Shown here one piece after another: positions 51,479 to 60,414 of a DNA stretch of 64,000 nucleotides. The stretch's first letter is position 1. Each line of letters begins with the position of its first letter. The translations under genes were made by a program, and so were the position numbers. The notes under the pieces are model-generated. The model was not told the DNA's origin. It saw only the letters and a program-made list of their open reading frames with translations, and ran no database searches. The stretch comes from DATGKG01 sp963783145 (lineage in GTDB: Bacteria; Desulfobacterota; Binatia; Binatales; Binataceae), in the NCBI GenBank assembly GCA_963783145.1, contig CAWAMM010000003.1, positions 124,001 through 188,000 on the forward strand, read 5' to 3'.

Positions 51479-53017
51479 TCATCTGATGAGGTCGCGATAG
51501 CGCGGCGGCACCAACTGCCTCTCGTCGGGAGGCGCGGTATCCGCGGTCGGTGCGAGCGGCGCATTGGTGTACGCGGTGGTGGCCTTGGGCCGCTCGGTGT
51601 CGATTACAGTTTTTCCCTCGCCCTCGGAAGAGGCGCCGGCAGGAATTTTAAAAACTACATAGCGCGCATCGTTGAGATGAAGTCCGGGCCCTTTCTCGCC
51701 GGGTTTGAGAAATCGCTCATAATTCGCGGCGGTCGGAAATTCGCCGAGGTGCGTATCGCCGCCGGTGCCACCGGAATTCGGCTTGGGACCCTGGCCGGTC
51801 GGCATTTTGGTTGCGGCGTTGTTGCCGGCCTGAGGAACCGGCATCGGCGCGCTGCCCTTCTCATTGGGGTTATTGCCACTACCGCCCTTTTGATTGGGAT
51901 TGTTTCCCGGCTGCGGCGCCTGCGCGGTTTTCGCATCGGGCGACGGTTTGTTGGGGGTTTGATTCGCCGCGAGGTCATCGGTCTGAACCTGCGCCTGCGC
52001 TTTTGCGAGTTCGTTCTTCAAATCGACAGTATCGGCGGTGCCGCCATTGTTGTTCTGACCGTTTTTCTTGCCGCCGCTTTTATTCTGCGCGCTTCCGGTA
52101 CTGCCCTGGCCTTCGCCTTTTCCGGTACCCTTGCCCTGCCCCTGGCTTTTGCCACCTTCGCCCTTCCCCTCGCTGCCGCCGGCCGCGCTGGAGGAGGCCG
52201 AGGCTCCGGCGCCGGAACCATTGCTGGTCCCGGTGCTCGCACCGGTCTGGCCGGCGCTCGCTTCCTTCTTTTCCACTTCAGCGAGAACCTCTGCGAGTTC
52301 TTTCTTTTTCTCTTCGGGCGGCACGTTCGGATTGGTGAGATCCTTCGCGACTTGCTTCACCTTCTGCGCGATCTGCTTTTCTTCCGGGGTCGTGGCCGAT
52401 GCTTCGATCTTGTCCGCGAGTTTGCGCAGCTGCATCGCGGTCGTTTCGATCGGCGAGGGCGGCCGAATCAGCGCCAGCGCGCTGATTCCGAGAGCAATCA
52501 CGATCGCGACGGAGGGAAGCGACGATTTCTTGATCGGTTCGCCAACTTCGACCACGAATTCTTTTTCGGGATTGAATGAGTTGAGCGCCGCGGTCACGTT
52601 GCGCATCAGCACCGGGAACAATGGCGAGCGCGAGGCTGGGGTAATGTCGGGCGTACCGGGATTCGACAGCGTCGCGAGAGTAACCACCTGCTCATTGGCA
52701 TGGACCCGCGCATCGACCTGGATCGCAGCGCCGACGAAGTCATCCGAGACAGCATAGGCGCGCCATCCTCGATAGGCTCCGCCAATGATCGCGACGGCGC
52801 CCGCCGCGAGCAGCGCCAGACGCGCATCGAACATTCCATCAGATGGGAGCACATAGCCCATCCGCTCCCAAGTCAGAGCGCCGATCACGGGAAGAAGCGC
52901 GGCCAGCACTATCGCGGTCAGGGCGGGCGCGAGGAAATATATTGACGCCCGGATCGCGGCGATGCGGGCAATCCGCGTGCGCGCGAGCGAAATCAGTTCA
53001 ACGGGATTGATGGCCAC
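51479..53017 (-). CDS. Membrane protein with Gly/Ser/Lys/Asn low-complexity region
   Basis: The 512-residue protein has two membrane helices (about 30-50 and 68-85), a cytosolic or periplasmic domain, a third helix near 172-188 (SLPSVAIVIALGISALALI), a helical charged part to about residue 250 (EEKQIAQKVKQVAKDLTNP), then about 100 residues of Gly/Ser/Lys/Gln/Asn-rich linker (GKGTGKGEGQGSTGS and the like) and a short C-terminal module with VVFKIPAGASS. Genes of this kind precede moxR in many such operons. No enzymatic function visible. It starts nine bases after the mltG stop. Confidence 0.65.
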   Translation of the reverse strand: MAINPVELISLARTRIARIAAIRASIYFLAPALTAIVLAALLPVIGALTWERMGYVLPSDGMFDARLALLAAGAVAIIGGAYRGWRAYAVSDDFVGAAIQVDARVHANEQVVTLATLSNPGTPDITPASRSPLFPVLMRNVTAALNSFNPEKEFVVEVGEPIKKSSLPSVAIVIALGISALALIRPPSPIETTAMQLRKLADKIEASATTPEEKQIAQKVKQVAKDLTNPNVPPEEKKKELAEVLAEVEKKEASAGQTGASTGTSNGSGAGASASSSAAGGSEGKGEGGKSQGQGKGTGKGEGQGSTGSAQNKSGGKKNGQNNNGGTADTVDLKNELAKAQAQVQTDDLAANQTPNKPSPDAKTAQAPQPGNNPNQKGGSGNNPNEKGSAPMPVPQAGNNAATKMPTGQGPKPNSGGTGGDTHLGEFPTAANYERFLKPGEKGPGLHLNDARYVVFKIPAGASSEGEGKTVIDTERPKATTAYTNAPLAPTADTAPPDERQLVPPRYRDLIR

Positions 53018-53025
53018 GGTTTCTA

Positions 53026-54066
53026 TTATCTCACAGCACGTGGCGAGGGCGACGGCTTGGGAGCATCATGCCATACGGTCTTGCGCAGCATCGCAATCGC
53101 TTTCTGATGCTCCTGGTATGATTTGGAAAACACATGTGTGCCGTCATCGCGCGCGACAAAATACAGGTAATCGGTCTTTGCTGGATAGAGTGCGGCCTCT
53201 ATCGATCGCTGCCCCGGATTCGCGATCGGCCCCGGCGGAAGTCCCGCGAATGCATAGGTATTGAAGGTTGATGGGACCCGCACCGCTGCTGCCGCAGACT
53301 GACTCTCTCCCTCGAAACTATACTCAGCCGTGGGGTCGGATTGAAGCGGCATTCCAAGGCGCAAGCGATTGTAAAATACACTCGCGATAAGCTTGCGCTC
53401 GCCCGGAATTTTGGCTTCCTTCTCGATGATCGAAGCCATCGTGACCAGCTCACGCGGCGTGAGGCCGAGATCGAACATCCGTTCCTCGGCCTGCGGCGTC
53501 AGCACCTCATAAAATCGCATCAACATTGCGCTCAGGACGTCCCGGACCTGCGCCCGCGGCGAAAATTTGTAGGTTGCGGGGAACAGGTAGCCCTCGGCAC
53601 CGAGCGGCCGCAGACCGAGCGCCGTCACCAGAGGCCCATCGTGCGCGGCATTTTCGAAGTCCGGTTGGCAGATGAGGCCGGTCATCGCGAGGCGCTCGGC
53701 AATCTGATGAACGGTGAGACCCTCCGGAATCGTCACGACGATCGATATAAAGTCGCCATTGACCAGATGCCGCATGACATCGGGAATTCGTTCGCCGCCC
53801 TTGAATTCATAGTCACCGGGCTGGATGCGCCGCGCCTGGCCGGTCCATTCGCCATAAATCAGCAGCGCGGTTGAGCTTCGTACGACGCCGGCCGCCTTCA
53901 GCTGTCGGGCGACGGAGCGGAACGACTCGCCCTTTTCGATCGAAACCTGACCGGGCGGAGCGAGCATCGCCGCGGGCGAGACCCATAGATAAAACCACGC
54001 GATGACGAGGGTGATAGAGACCGCGAAGACGAACGCTATCGCGATGCGAGTCGTTAGCTTTTGCAC
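53026..54066 (-). CDS. mltG: Endolytic transglycosylase MltG
   Basis: The 346 residues carry one N-terminal membrane helix (IAIAFVFAVSITLVIAWFYL), a LysM-like subdomain (VSIEKGESFRSVARQLKAAGV) and the YceG catalytic domain with MASIIEKEAKIPGERKLIASVFYNRLRLGMPLQSDPT, which includes the catalytic Glu of the ExEA motif. It cuts nascent glycan strands in the periplasm and helps set their length. It overlaps ruvX by 13 bases, a common pairing in bacteria. Confidence 0.92.
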   Translation of the reverse strand: MQKLTTRIAIAFVFAVSITLVIAWFYLWVSPAAMLAPPGQVSIEKGESFRSVARQLKAAGVVRSSTALLIYGEWTGQARRIQPGDYEFKGGERIPDVMRHLVNGDFISIVVTIPEGLTVHQIAERLAMTGLICQPDFENAAHDGPLVTALGLRPLGAEGYLFPATYKFSPRAQVRDVLSAMLMRFYEVLTPQAEERMFDLGLTPRELVTMASIIEKEAKIPGERKLIASVFYNRLRLGMPLQSDPTAEYSFEGESQSAAAAVRVPSTFNTYAFAGLPPGPIANPGQRSIEAALYPAKTDYLYFVARDDGTHVFSKSYQEHQKAIAMLRKTVWHDAPKPSPSPRAVR

Positions 54067-54479
54067 GACCCTGAAGCATGCAATTCGAGATAATTTTCCA
54101 GAATGATTACCGCCGCGACCGCATCGATGGCGCCCTTCTTTTTGCCGCGTGGTACCGAATTACCCAGACGCCGCTCCGCCTCGAAGCTGGATAAGCGCTC
54201 ATCCTGGAGCTTCACCTCGATACCTAAAGCTTGCGCGAGTTTAGCCGCAAAATTTCGCGCGTGCCGTGCCATCGGACCTTCGGATCCATTCATGTTGACC
54301 GGAAGCCCCACAACAAGGCACTCTATATGACGAATCCCGAGTGCTTGGCGGATAGCCTCCAAATCGGCGTTGAATGAGCGCCGTTCGATGGTGCGTAGCG
54401 GATGCGCTGAAAGACCGTGGGCGTCGGTCACGGCGATACCGATTCTGCGCGCACCCAAGTCCAAAGCCGCGATTGCCAT
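54054..54479 (-). CDS. ruvX: Putative pre-16S rRNA nuclease / Holliday junction resolvase YqgF
   Basis: About 142 residues from MAIAALDLGARRIGIAVTDA, the RNase H-like fold with the first catalytic Asp, then VVGLPVNMNGSEGPMA, the Glu/Asp-containing LQDERLSSFEAERRL and the final AIDAVAAVIILENYL with the last Asp. It trims the 5' end of 16S rRNA and may resolve recombination junctions. I start it at 54479 rather than 54551, which adds 24 residues not seen in the family. It overlaps mltG and is divergent from an M23 peptidase gene. Confidence 0.9.
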   Translation of the reverse strand: MAIAALDLGARRIGIAVTDAHGLSAHPLRTIERRSFNADLEAIRQALGIRHIECLVVGLPVNMNGSEGPMARHARNFAAKLAQALGIEVKLQDERLSSFEAERRLGNSVPRGKKKGAIDAVAAVIILENYLELHASGSCKS

Positions 54480-54567
54480 ACGTGGTATGGCTAATGCTAC
54501 CTCACGCGGGGGCACGAACTCGACCGACGAGGTGTTAGTAAATGAGTTCAAAAATCCTTGCTACCAA

Positions 54568-56049
54568 ATGGCAAATAACCTAGTGTCCGCATCGATGGGG
54601 ATTCGGGGATCGCTCTGGGGGGGCCATCCGCGTGCGCTGGCCGCACTGGTAGTTGCTTTTCTGGCAACTGCGACGGCGCTCGTCCTGTTCATTTCCCGAA
54701 CCAATTCTAACAATTCCGATGTGACACTGGTCGTCGCAGGCTCCCAGGATCTCGATACCTATGCCGAGGCTGCTGAATGGGCGGAACCTGCGCCTCCCGC
54801 CATCGCCATTCAGACCGACCTCGATCGTACCGCAACCATCGAGCGTTACCTGATGCAGGCCGGTCTCGGCCAGCAGGATGCTCACGCCTGGGCGGTTTAC
54901 TTCCAGGGGGCGGCGCAGACCAACCTGCTGCGCAAGGGACATCCGGTCACCGTCTATAAGGATTCCGAGACCGGTTCAGTAACCGGATTCAAATACGATG
55001 TCGACGACCGGGTCCAAATCTATGAATCGACGCTCGGCGCCGGCATCATCAAGGCCTACCGCCAGCCGATCCGTTACACTGTGCGTCCCGTCAGTCTCGC
55101 GTTCGAAGTTCGCAATAACAGCTTCCACGCCAGCGCGCTCAAACAGCATCTTCCGGAATCGATTGTCGAAAGTCTCGAAGATGCGTTCTCCAGCCGTTAC
55201 GACCTCGATCATATGGCAGCCGGCTCCGCAGTAAAGCTGATCTACGATGAACGGGTCAGCCGCGATGGCGTGCATCGCGTGCCCGGCGATATCGAGGCCG
55301 CCGAAATTCGTCATGGAACCCATGCCATCAAGGCGTTCGCGTTCCGCGATGAGCACGGACGAGCGCATCTCTACGATGAAGAGGGGCACGCACTCGGTCC
55401 ACAGTTCCTCCGCTTCCCGGTCAATTTCCAGTACATCTCGTCTGGCTATTCGCTGCATCGATATCATCCGATCCTTCACCAATACCGTCCGCATCTCGGG
55501 GTTGATTTGGCCGCCCTGTACGGGACACCCGTCAAGGCCATCGCCGACGGCAGGGTCGAGTCATCCGGATGGTGCGGCGAACTCGGTAATTGCATTCGCC
55601 TCGATCACGATAACAGTACGGTCAGCATCTACGGGCATCTTTCGAAGATCAGCCCCAACGCGACGCCCGGCAGCTATATCCGCCTCGGCGAGGTAATCGG
55701 ACAGGTTGGATCGACCGGGCTCTCGACCGGTCCGCATCTGCATTTTGCTATTGAGAAGCGCGGCCTCAACGTCGATCCGCTGACCCAGACGCTTGGCGTG
55801 CATCACCAGATTTCGCCGCGCATGAAGGCGTTGTTCGATAACTTCAAGACGCGCTATCAAACCGCGCTCGCGAAGCTGCCCAATCTGGGCAGCCAATTCG
55901 CCGTCGCGATTTCGCGCAAGCCGGCCATCTCTCCGCTCGCGGACCAGTACCATGTGACGTTGGCGCCGCTTCTAACCCTGAAGCGGCACAGTCATCACCG
56001 CACCGTTCCGGATGTCGCGCGCATTTATAAGAGCGCCGCGGCAGACTAG
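54568..56049 (+). CDS. M23-family metallopeptidase
   Basis: About 493 residues. An N-terminal membrane helix (ALAALVVAFLATATALVLFI) leads to a periplasmic part with OapA/LysM-like segments (IERYLMQAGLGQQDAHAWAVYFQ) and a C-terminal LytM/M23 domain: HLGVDLAA with the first His and Asp, and GPHLHFAI with the HxH pair, so the zinc site is complete. It should cut peptidoglycan cross-bridges, or activate amidases if degenerate, which it is not. A longer frame upstream overlaps ruvX; the start is uncertain as no good ribosome binding site is seen. Confidence 0.88.
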   Translation: MANNLVSASMGIRGSLWGGHPRALAALVVAFLATATALVLFISRTNSNNSDVTLVVAGSQDLDTYAEAAEWAEPAPPAIAIQTDLDRTATIERYLMQAGLGQQDAHAWAVYFQGAAQTNLLRKGHPVTVYKDSETGSVTGFKYDVDDRVQIYESTLGAGIIKAYRQPIRYTVRPVSLAFEVRNNSFHASALKQHLPESIVESLEDAFSSRYDLDHMAAGSAVKLIYDERVSRDGVHRVPGDIEAAEIRHGTHAIKAFAFRDEHGRAHLYDEEGHALGPQFLRFPVNFQYISSGYSLHRYHPILHQYRPHLGVDLAALYGTPVKAIADGRVESSGWCGELGNCIRLDHDNSTVSIYGHLSKISPNATPGSYIRLGEVIGQVGSTGLSTGPHLHFAIEKRGLNVDPLTQTLGVHHQISPRMKALFDNFKTRYQTALAKLPNLGSQFAVAISRKPAISPLADQYHVTLAPLLTLKRHSHHRTVPDVARIYKSAAAD

Positions 56050-56069
56050 ATTCTCCAGGCTGAGGTCAC

Positions 56070-56876
56070 ATGAGACCTTCGATCGACAGCGACTTTTTCC
56101 GCCCGGCGCTGCCGCGAATCTTCGCTCATCGCGGCACCGCGGGAACCCATCCGGAAAACACGATGGTTTCGTTTCAAGCCGCGTCCGATCTCGGCGCGCT
56201 CTACCTCGAAACCGATGTTCATCTATCGCGCGATGGTGAGGTCGTCATCTCGCATGAACCGGACCTCCAGGTAACCTGTGGCCATCCCGGCGTTATCAAG
56301 GACATGAACTATGCCGATATCGCCAAAGCTGACGCGGGATATACCTTCAGCCCCAATAGGAAAGACTTTCCGTTTCGAGACAAGGGAATCCGTATCCCGC
56401 GGTTGATAGAGTTACTGACGGCTTTCCCCAAGGCACTTTTCAACATCGATCTCAAACCCGAGGACAAGAGCAACATTACCGCGGCGGTGGTGAAGCTAAT
56501 CGACGGGGCTCGATTGCGGCGGCGAGTGTTGCTGGCTAGTGAGTTTCAAAATCGCCTCGACGAGATACGAGCGCTGGTCCCTGAGATCCCGACCACGCTG
56601 GGCGCGCTGGAAACCGGCGGCTTCTTGCAGGCGCTAGCCGCCAGGGATCTCAACTACCAGGCACCCGGTGAAGCATTGCAGCTTCCGCCCGAATATTACT
56701 CCTGGAAATTCGCGAGCCTCGAAACCATTGCGATGGCGCATCGGTTCGGGATCGAGTTCCATGTCTGGACCATCAACGACGAACCGGCCATGCGCGAGAT
56801 GTTGGACGTCGGTGTCGACGGCATTTTCACCGATTTTCCCGCCCTCGGGCTGAAAGTTGCGGCCTCGCGCGGATAG
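56070..56876 (+). CDS. Glycerophosphodiester phosphodiesterase
   Basis: The 268 residues show the GDPD barrel: IFAHRGTAGTHPENTMVSF with the catalytic His-Arg and Glu-Asn, then LETDVHLSRDGEVVISHEPDLQVTCG with the Glu-Asp and second His, and the late VWTINDEPAMREMLDVGVDGIFTDFP. It hydrolyses glycerophosphodiesters to glycerol-3-phosphate and an alcohol, calcium or magnesium dependent. There is no signal peptide, so it acts in the cytoplasm. It begins 20 bases after the M23 gene and may be cotranscribed. Confidence 0.93.
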   Translation: MRPSIDSDFFRPALPRIFAHRGTAGTHPENTMVSFQAASDLGALYLETDVHLSRDGEVVISHEPDLQVTCGHPGVIKDMNYADIAKADAGYTFSPNRKDFPFRDKGIRIPRLIELLTAFPKALFNIDLKPEDKSNITAAVVKLIDGARLRRRVLLASEFQNRLDEIRALVPEIPTTLGALETGGFLQALAARDLNYQAPGEALQLPPEYYSWKFASLETIAMAHRFGIEFHVWTINDEPAMREMLDVGVDGIFTDFPALGLKVAASRG

Positions 56877-56957
56877 CTTTGACCGCCGAGCGCTTTCCAG
56901 ATCGCAGGCGCCTTTGTTAGCGTCTCGCTGTTCCACTAGCTGAAGGAGTCATCATCG

Positions 56958-57977
56958 ATGAAGCTTGATACAACTTTGCTCGCGCGCAATCTCCGCGAAG
57001 CCGCGCCCGCTTCCGAAGCCGCCGAGGCCGCCGGCTTCGATGCGATCTGGACTGCCGAGGCGGGCAGCGACGCTTTTCTTCCGGCCGCACTGGTCGCCGA
57101 GCATACGAAGAAAGTCAAAATCGGCACCGCGGTCGCAATCGCGTTTCCGCGCAGCCCAATGGCAACCGCGCAGGTCGCGTGGGATCTCGCGGGCCTGTCC
57201 GAGGGGCGATTTATCCTCGGACTCGGCACCCAGGTGAAGGGGCACATCGAGCGCCGCTACGGCACCAAATGGGATGCGCCGGTGCCGAAGCTTCGCGAGT
57301 ACATCCAATCCTTGCGCGCGATTTTCGAATGCTGGGACAAGGGCGGCTCCAAGCTCAAGTATGAGGGCAAATTCTACAACTTCTCGCTGATGACGCCGTT
57401 CTTCACCCCGCCGCATCACAACTGGCCGAACATCCCGATCTACATCGCGGGCCTCAATGAGCATATCCTGCGGCTGGCCGGCGAACAGTGCGACGGCTTG
57501 CATGCGCATCCGTTCAACTCGCCCAAGTACCTCGCAGATTTCGTGCTTCCGCATGTCGAACAGGGACTGAAGAAGTCGGGACGCGATCGCAAGAACTTCA
57601 AGATTGCCGCAATCGCATTCGCGATCGTTGGGCACAACAAGGAAGAGCAGAACAAGGTTCGCGAGCAGGTTCGCCAGCAGATTTCGTTTTACGCATCGAC
57701 CCGCACCTATCGCGTCGTGCTCGAGACCCATGGCTGGGGCGCGGTCGCGGATCGCCTCAACGAGAAGGCCGCCAAGGGCGAATGGGCCGCGATGGCGAAT
57801 GAGATCACCGACGAGATGCTCGATATATATTCGGTAACCGGCACCTGGGACGATATCGGGGACAAGCTCAAGAAGCGTTATGATGGGTTGCTGGATCGTG
57901 TAGCGTTCTACATGCCCTATCATCCGGGCAAGAACGAGACGGAATGGCGCAAGCTCAACCAACAATTTAACGGTTAA
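56958..57977 (+). CDS. LLM-class F420-dependent oxidoreductase
   Basis: The 339-residue protein is a luciferase-like TIM barrel: FDAIWTAEAGSDAFLPAALVAEH, KVKIGTAVAIAFPRSPMATAQVAWDLAGLSEGRFILGLGTQ, and IPIYIAGLNEHILRLAGEQCDGLHAHPF. The pattern matches the group annotated as probable F420-dependent enzymes. It is only distantly similar to the one at 14155-15036. AAGGAG lies before the ATG. The substrate is unknown. Confidence 0.83.
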   Translation: MKLDTTLLARNLREAAPASEAAEAAGFDAIWTAEAGSDAFLPAALVAEHTKKVKIGTAVAIAFPRSPMATAQVAWDLAGLSEGRFILGLGTQVKGHIERRYGTKWDAPVPKLREYIQSLRAIFECWDKGGSKLKYEGKFYNFSLMTPFFTPPHHNWPNIPIYIAGLNEHILRLAGEQCDGLHAHPFNSPKYLADFVLPHVEQGLKKSGRDRKNFKIAAIAFAIVGHNKEEQNKVREQVRQQISFYASTRTYRVVLETHGWGAVADRLNEKAAKGEWAAMANEITDEMLDIYSVTGTWDDIGDKLKKRYDGLLDRVAFYMPYHPGKNETEWRKLNQQFNG

Positions 57978-58013
57978 TCAGCGGGCGCCGACGTAGGGCG
58001 CCAGGGAGGAAAA

Positions 58014-58463
58014 ATGTTCAAACTTGCACTTCGCACATTTGCCGCAACCCTGATTCTCGGCACGGTCGCGGCCACCTTCAGTTCATCCGCGCGCGCGCAA
58101 GGTGCGGCGCCTGCGGCTGCCCCTTCGACCAGCACGGCCGGCTCCAGCGACGTCGCGCCGGGAGAAAAGAAGTTCACCCTGGTCTCGGAACTGCTCGGGG
58201 ATACCAAGTTCTGGCTTCCCAGTACTATCGTCGTCCAGCAGGGCGACAAAGTTACTCTAAATCTCAAGAACGAGGTCCCCGGTACCTCGGTCACCCACGG
58301 TTTTGAACTCCCCGCTTTCAATATCAGCGAGGTGGTCAAGCGCGGGGATAAGCCCACGGTGGTGCATTTCACCGCCGATAAGCCGGGGGTCTATCCTTAC
58401 TACTGCCAGCTGCATCCCGGTCACGTCGGAGGTCAAGTGGTGGTCGAGCCGGCCGGCAAATAG
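58014..58463 (+). CDS. Periplasmic cupredoxin-like protein with C-x2-H-x2-H site
   Basis: The 149 residues begin with a signal peptide (cleavage near ARAQ, residue 28-29), an Ala/Pro linker, then a cupredoxin domain from about residue 52. Ligand candidates are His95 (TSVTHGFELP), Cys131, His134 and His137 in YYCQLHPGHVGGQVVVE. Plastocyanin-like proteins have Cys-x4-His-x4-Met; here Met is absent and His replaces it, and Glu98 is near, as in nitrosocyanin-type or other unusual copper sites. An excellent AGGAGG-like site (GGGAGGAAAAATG) sets the start. A strong terminator follows. An electron-transfer or copper-storage role is inferred. Confidence 0.78.
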   Translation: MFKLALRTFAATLILGTVAATFSSSARAQGAAPAAAPSTSTAGSSDVAPGEKKFTLVSELLGDTKFWLPSTIVVQQGDKVTLNLKNEVPGTSVTHGFELPAFNISEVVKRGDKPTVVHFTADKPGVYPYYCQLHPGHVGGQVVVEPAGK

Positions 58464-58488
58464 CCCGAACGATTCTCAAAGTTCGCGA

Positions 58489-58524
58489 AAGCGGTGGCGC
58501 CTCGAGGCGCCGCCGCTTCTTTTT
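58489..58524 (+). terminator. Strong intrinsic terminator after the cupredoxin
   Basis: A 14-bp stem with one T-G pair (58489-58502 with 58505-58518), a two-base loop as drawn, then TCTTTTT through 58524. Confidence 0.8.
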
Positions 58525-58578
58525 GCACGCCACCTCACACGATGCGGCGCGCGATCCAATCCTGTAGCTTTGCTCTCG

Positions 58579-59358
58579 ATGCCTGGACGCCTGCTTTACG
58601 CCGCCTCACCTGAAATGGCGGCGCTCATCGAGCAAGCCGATCAAATGATGGACTCGGCGGCGTTCCGCGTAGTCAAAGCCGAAGGAAAAACGCGCGCCGG
58701 ATTCCTTGCTCGACCCGATACGCCCGCAGTTTTCATCAAACGGACCGAGGTGCGGTCGCGGCTCGCCGGGGTCTTTGAGACGGCTCTGGGTTCGCGAGCA
58801 TCGCGAGCGTTGCGCGGCGCGGAGATTCTTCGCGAGGCGGGCTTTCAATCTGCGACGCCGCTCGCCGCGATGGATGTGCTTCGCGCCGGCGCCGTTCACG
58901 CCAGCTATCTCGTCAGCGAGGCGCTCGAGAAGGCGCAAATCCTCAGTCATTTCGCGCTCGGACGCGCGGGCCAACCGCGCCACGGATATGCGCGGCGCAA
59001 AGCAGTCTCGGACGCGCTCGCAGCAGAGCTGTGCCGGATGCATGACGCCGGCATCTACACGCGCGACCTCCAGGAAACCAACCTCATGGTCGAGGAGCGC
59101 GACGGCGCGATGCGATTTTATTTTCTCGATCTGGAAGATTTCCGCCGCACCACGAGGGTGTCGGATCGGCGCCGGATGCTGAACCTGGTGCATCTCGATC
59201 GCAGTATCGGCAGGTTCGTCTCGCGCGCCGGGCGGCTTGATTTCCTGTACGCTTATCTCGGCCGGCATCTTGATCACGCGGCGCGTCGACAAGCGGTCGC
59301 CGAGTACCTGGAAGTCAGGCGCACCGTCGAGCGCGCGCACCAGCGCCGCCGCGCCTAG
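58579..59358 (+). CDS. Lipopolysaccharide kinase (Kdo/WaaP)-like protein
   Basis: About 259 residues from ATG 58579. The kinase-like core has an FIKRTEVRSRLAG Lys strand, catalytic-loop RDLQETNLMVEERDG (Asp and Asn) and LDLEDFRRTTRVS for the DFG-like Asp. This matches the WaaP/KdkA family, which phosphorylates inner-core sugars of lipopolysaccharide in the cytoplasm. It overlaps a longer frame that includes the cupredoxin region and was trimmed to this start. The kinase fold is likely; the substrate is inferred. Confidence 0.72.
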   Translation: MPGRLLYAASPEMAALIEQADQMMDSAAFRVVKAEGKTRAGFLARPDTPAVFIKRTEVRSRLAGVFETALGSRASRALRGAEILREAGFQSATPLAAMDVLRAGAVHASYLVSEALEKAQILSHFALGRAGQPRHGYARRKAVSDALAAELCRMHDAGIYTRDLQETNLMVEERDGAMRFYFLDLEDFRRTTRVSDRRRMLNLVHLDRSIGRFVSRAGRLDFLYAYLGRHLDHAARRQAVAEYLEVRRTVERAHQRRRA

Positions 59359-59383
59359 CAGCGCAACTTCGCCGCGCAATTTT

Positions 59384-60109
59384 ATGGCTCACGCGATCCG
59401 ACAGCGCGAATACAAACATCACGCCGAACGCCATGTCGCGGCGGGCGCCAATCTTCGCGACGTGATGCTCGGGCTCAACGATGGGCTGGTCGCGTCATTC
59501 GCGGTGACCTCGGGCGTGGCGGGAGCTTTCAGTAACACTCCGAGTGTCGTGATCATGGCGGGCCTCGCGGAGATGCTCGGCGGTGCGGTCTCGATGGGAC
59601 TCGCCGCGTTCATCTCGGCACGATCGCAGATCGAGTTTTATGAGAGCGAGGTTGACCGCGAGCGCTACGAAATCAAGCGATTCCCCGAACATGAACGCGA
59701 CGAGATCCGCGGCATCTACAAGCAGAAGGGCTTTTCGGGACCGCTGCTGGACCAGATCGTCGAACACATTACCGGCGATCCGGAGCGCTGGGCCGACGTT
59801 ATGATGCGCGAGGAACTTGGCTTCACCGAGGGAAATTTCGAATCGCCGCGCAAATCCTCGATGGTGGTCGGCGCGTCCTATCTGATCGGCGCGGCAGTCC
59901 CGGTCGCGCCCTACCTGTTCATCGCGCCCGCGACGGGAATCATGTTCTCGGCGATCATCACCGTGTTAGTGCTGTTCACGGTCGGAGCCTTGAAGACCAT
60001 CATCACCGCCCGCTCATGGTGGCGCAGCGGCCTCGAGAGCATGCTGACCGGCATCGCGGCCGGCGCGGTCACGTATGGCGCGGGGCGCCTGTTCGGCCGG
60101 CCTCGCTAG
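59384..60109 (+). CDS. VIT1/CCC1-family iron or manganese transporter
   Basis: About 241 residues from ATG 59384. The signature NLRDVMLGLNDGLVASFAVTSGVAGAF of helix 1 is followed by AEMLGGAVSMGLAAFISARSQIEFYESEV with the metal-binding Glu cluster, a cytosolic helical hairpin (ERDEIRGIYKQKGF) and three C-terminal helices. These proteins move Fe(II) or Mn(II) into compartments or out of the cell. It starts 25 bases after the kinase gene and its stop overlaps the convergent Rieske gene by four bases. Confidence 0.88.
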   Translation: MAHAIRQREYKHHAERHVAAGANLRDVMLGLNDGLVASFAVTSGVAGAFSNTPSVVIMAGLAEMLGGAVSMGLAAFISARSQIEFYESEVDRERYEIKRFPEHERDEIRGIYKQKGFSGPLLDQIVEHITGDPERWADVMMREELGFTEGNFESPRKSSMVVGASYLIGAAVPVAPYLFIAPATGIMFSAIITVLVLFTVGALKTIITARSWWRSGLESMLTGIAAGAVTYGAGRLFGRPR

Positions 60110-60405
60110 GCCTCGACAAGAATATCGTCGCCTTCGAGCTTCACTGGGTAGCATCCGAGCTTGATGTTGGGGTCATCGAGATTCGCGCCGGTAGTCACGT
60201 CGTATTCCCATCCATGCCACGGGCAGGTCACCGTGGTGCCATCGAGAGTGCCCTCGCCGAGCGGTCCCTTGCGATGCTTGCACTCGTTGTCAATCGCATA
60301 AAATTTTCCGCCCACGTTGAACAGCGCGATTTTCTTGCCCGCGAGGTCAACGACCTTGGCGGTCCCTGCGGGAATGTCCGCGCGCGATGCGACCTTGGTG
60401 GCCAT
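60106..60405 (-). CDS. Rieske [2Fe-2S] ferredoxin-type protein
   Basis: The 99-residue protein is a single Rieske domain: Cys42-x-His44 (CKHRKGPLG) and Cys61-x2-His64 (CPWHGW) bind the cluster, and it ends in YPVKLEGDDILVEA. It resembles the small ferredoxin components of ring-hydroxylating oxygenases or NirD-like subunits. It has no signal, so it is cytoplasmic. It starts nine bases after argJ, the last gene of that operon; the oxygenase partner is not in the window. Confidence 0.9.
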   Translation of the reverse strand: MATKVASRADIPAGTAKVVDLAGKKIALFNVGGKFYAIDNECKHRKGPLGEGTLDGTTVTCPWHGWEYDVTTGANLDDPNIKLGCYPVKLEGDDILVEA

Positions 60406-60414
60406 GCGAAAACC

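Noticed and set aside
50234..52579. 781-codon open frame on the plus strand
   Set aside because: It lies opposite moxR and the large membrane protein, has Arg/Gly-biased composition and no motif; it is a shadow of GC-rich coding DNA.
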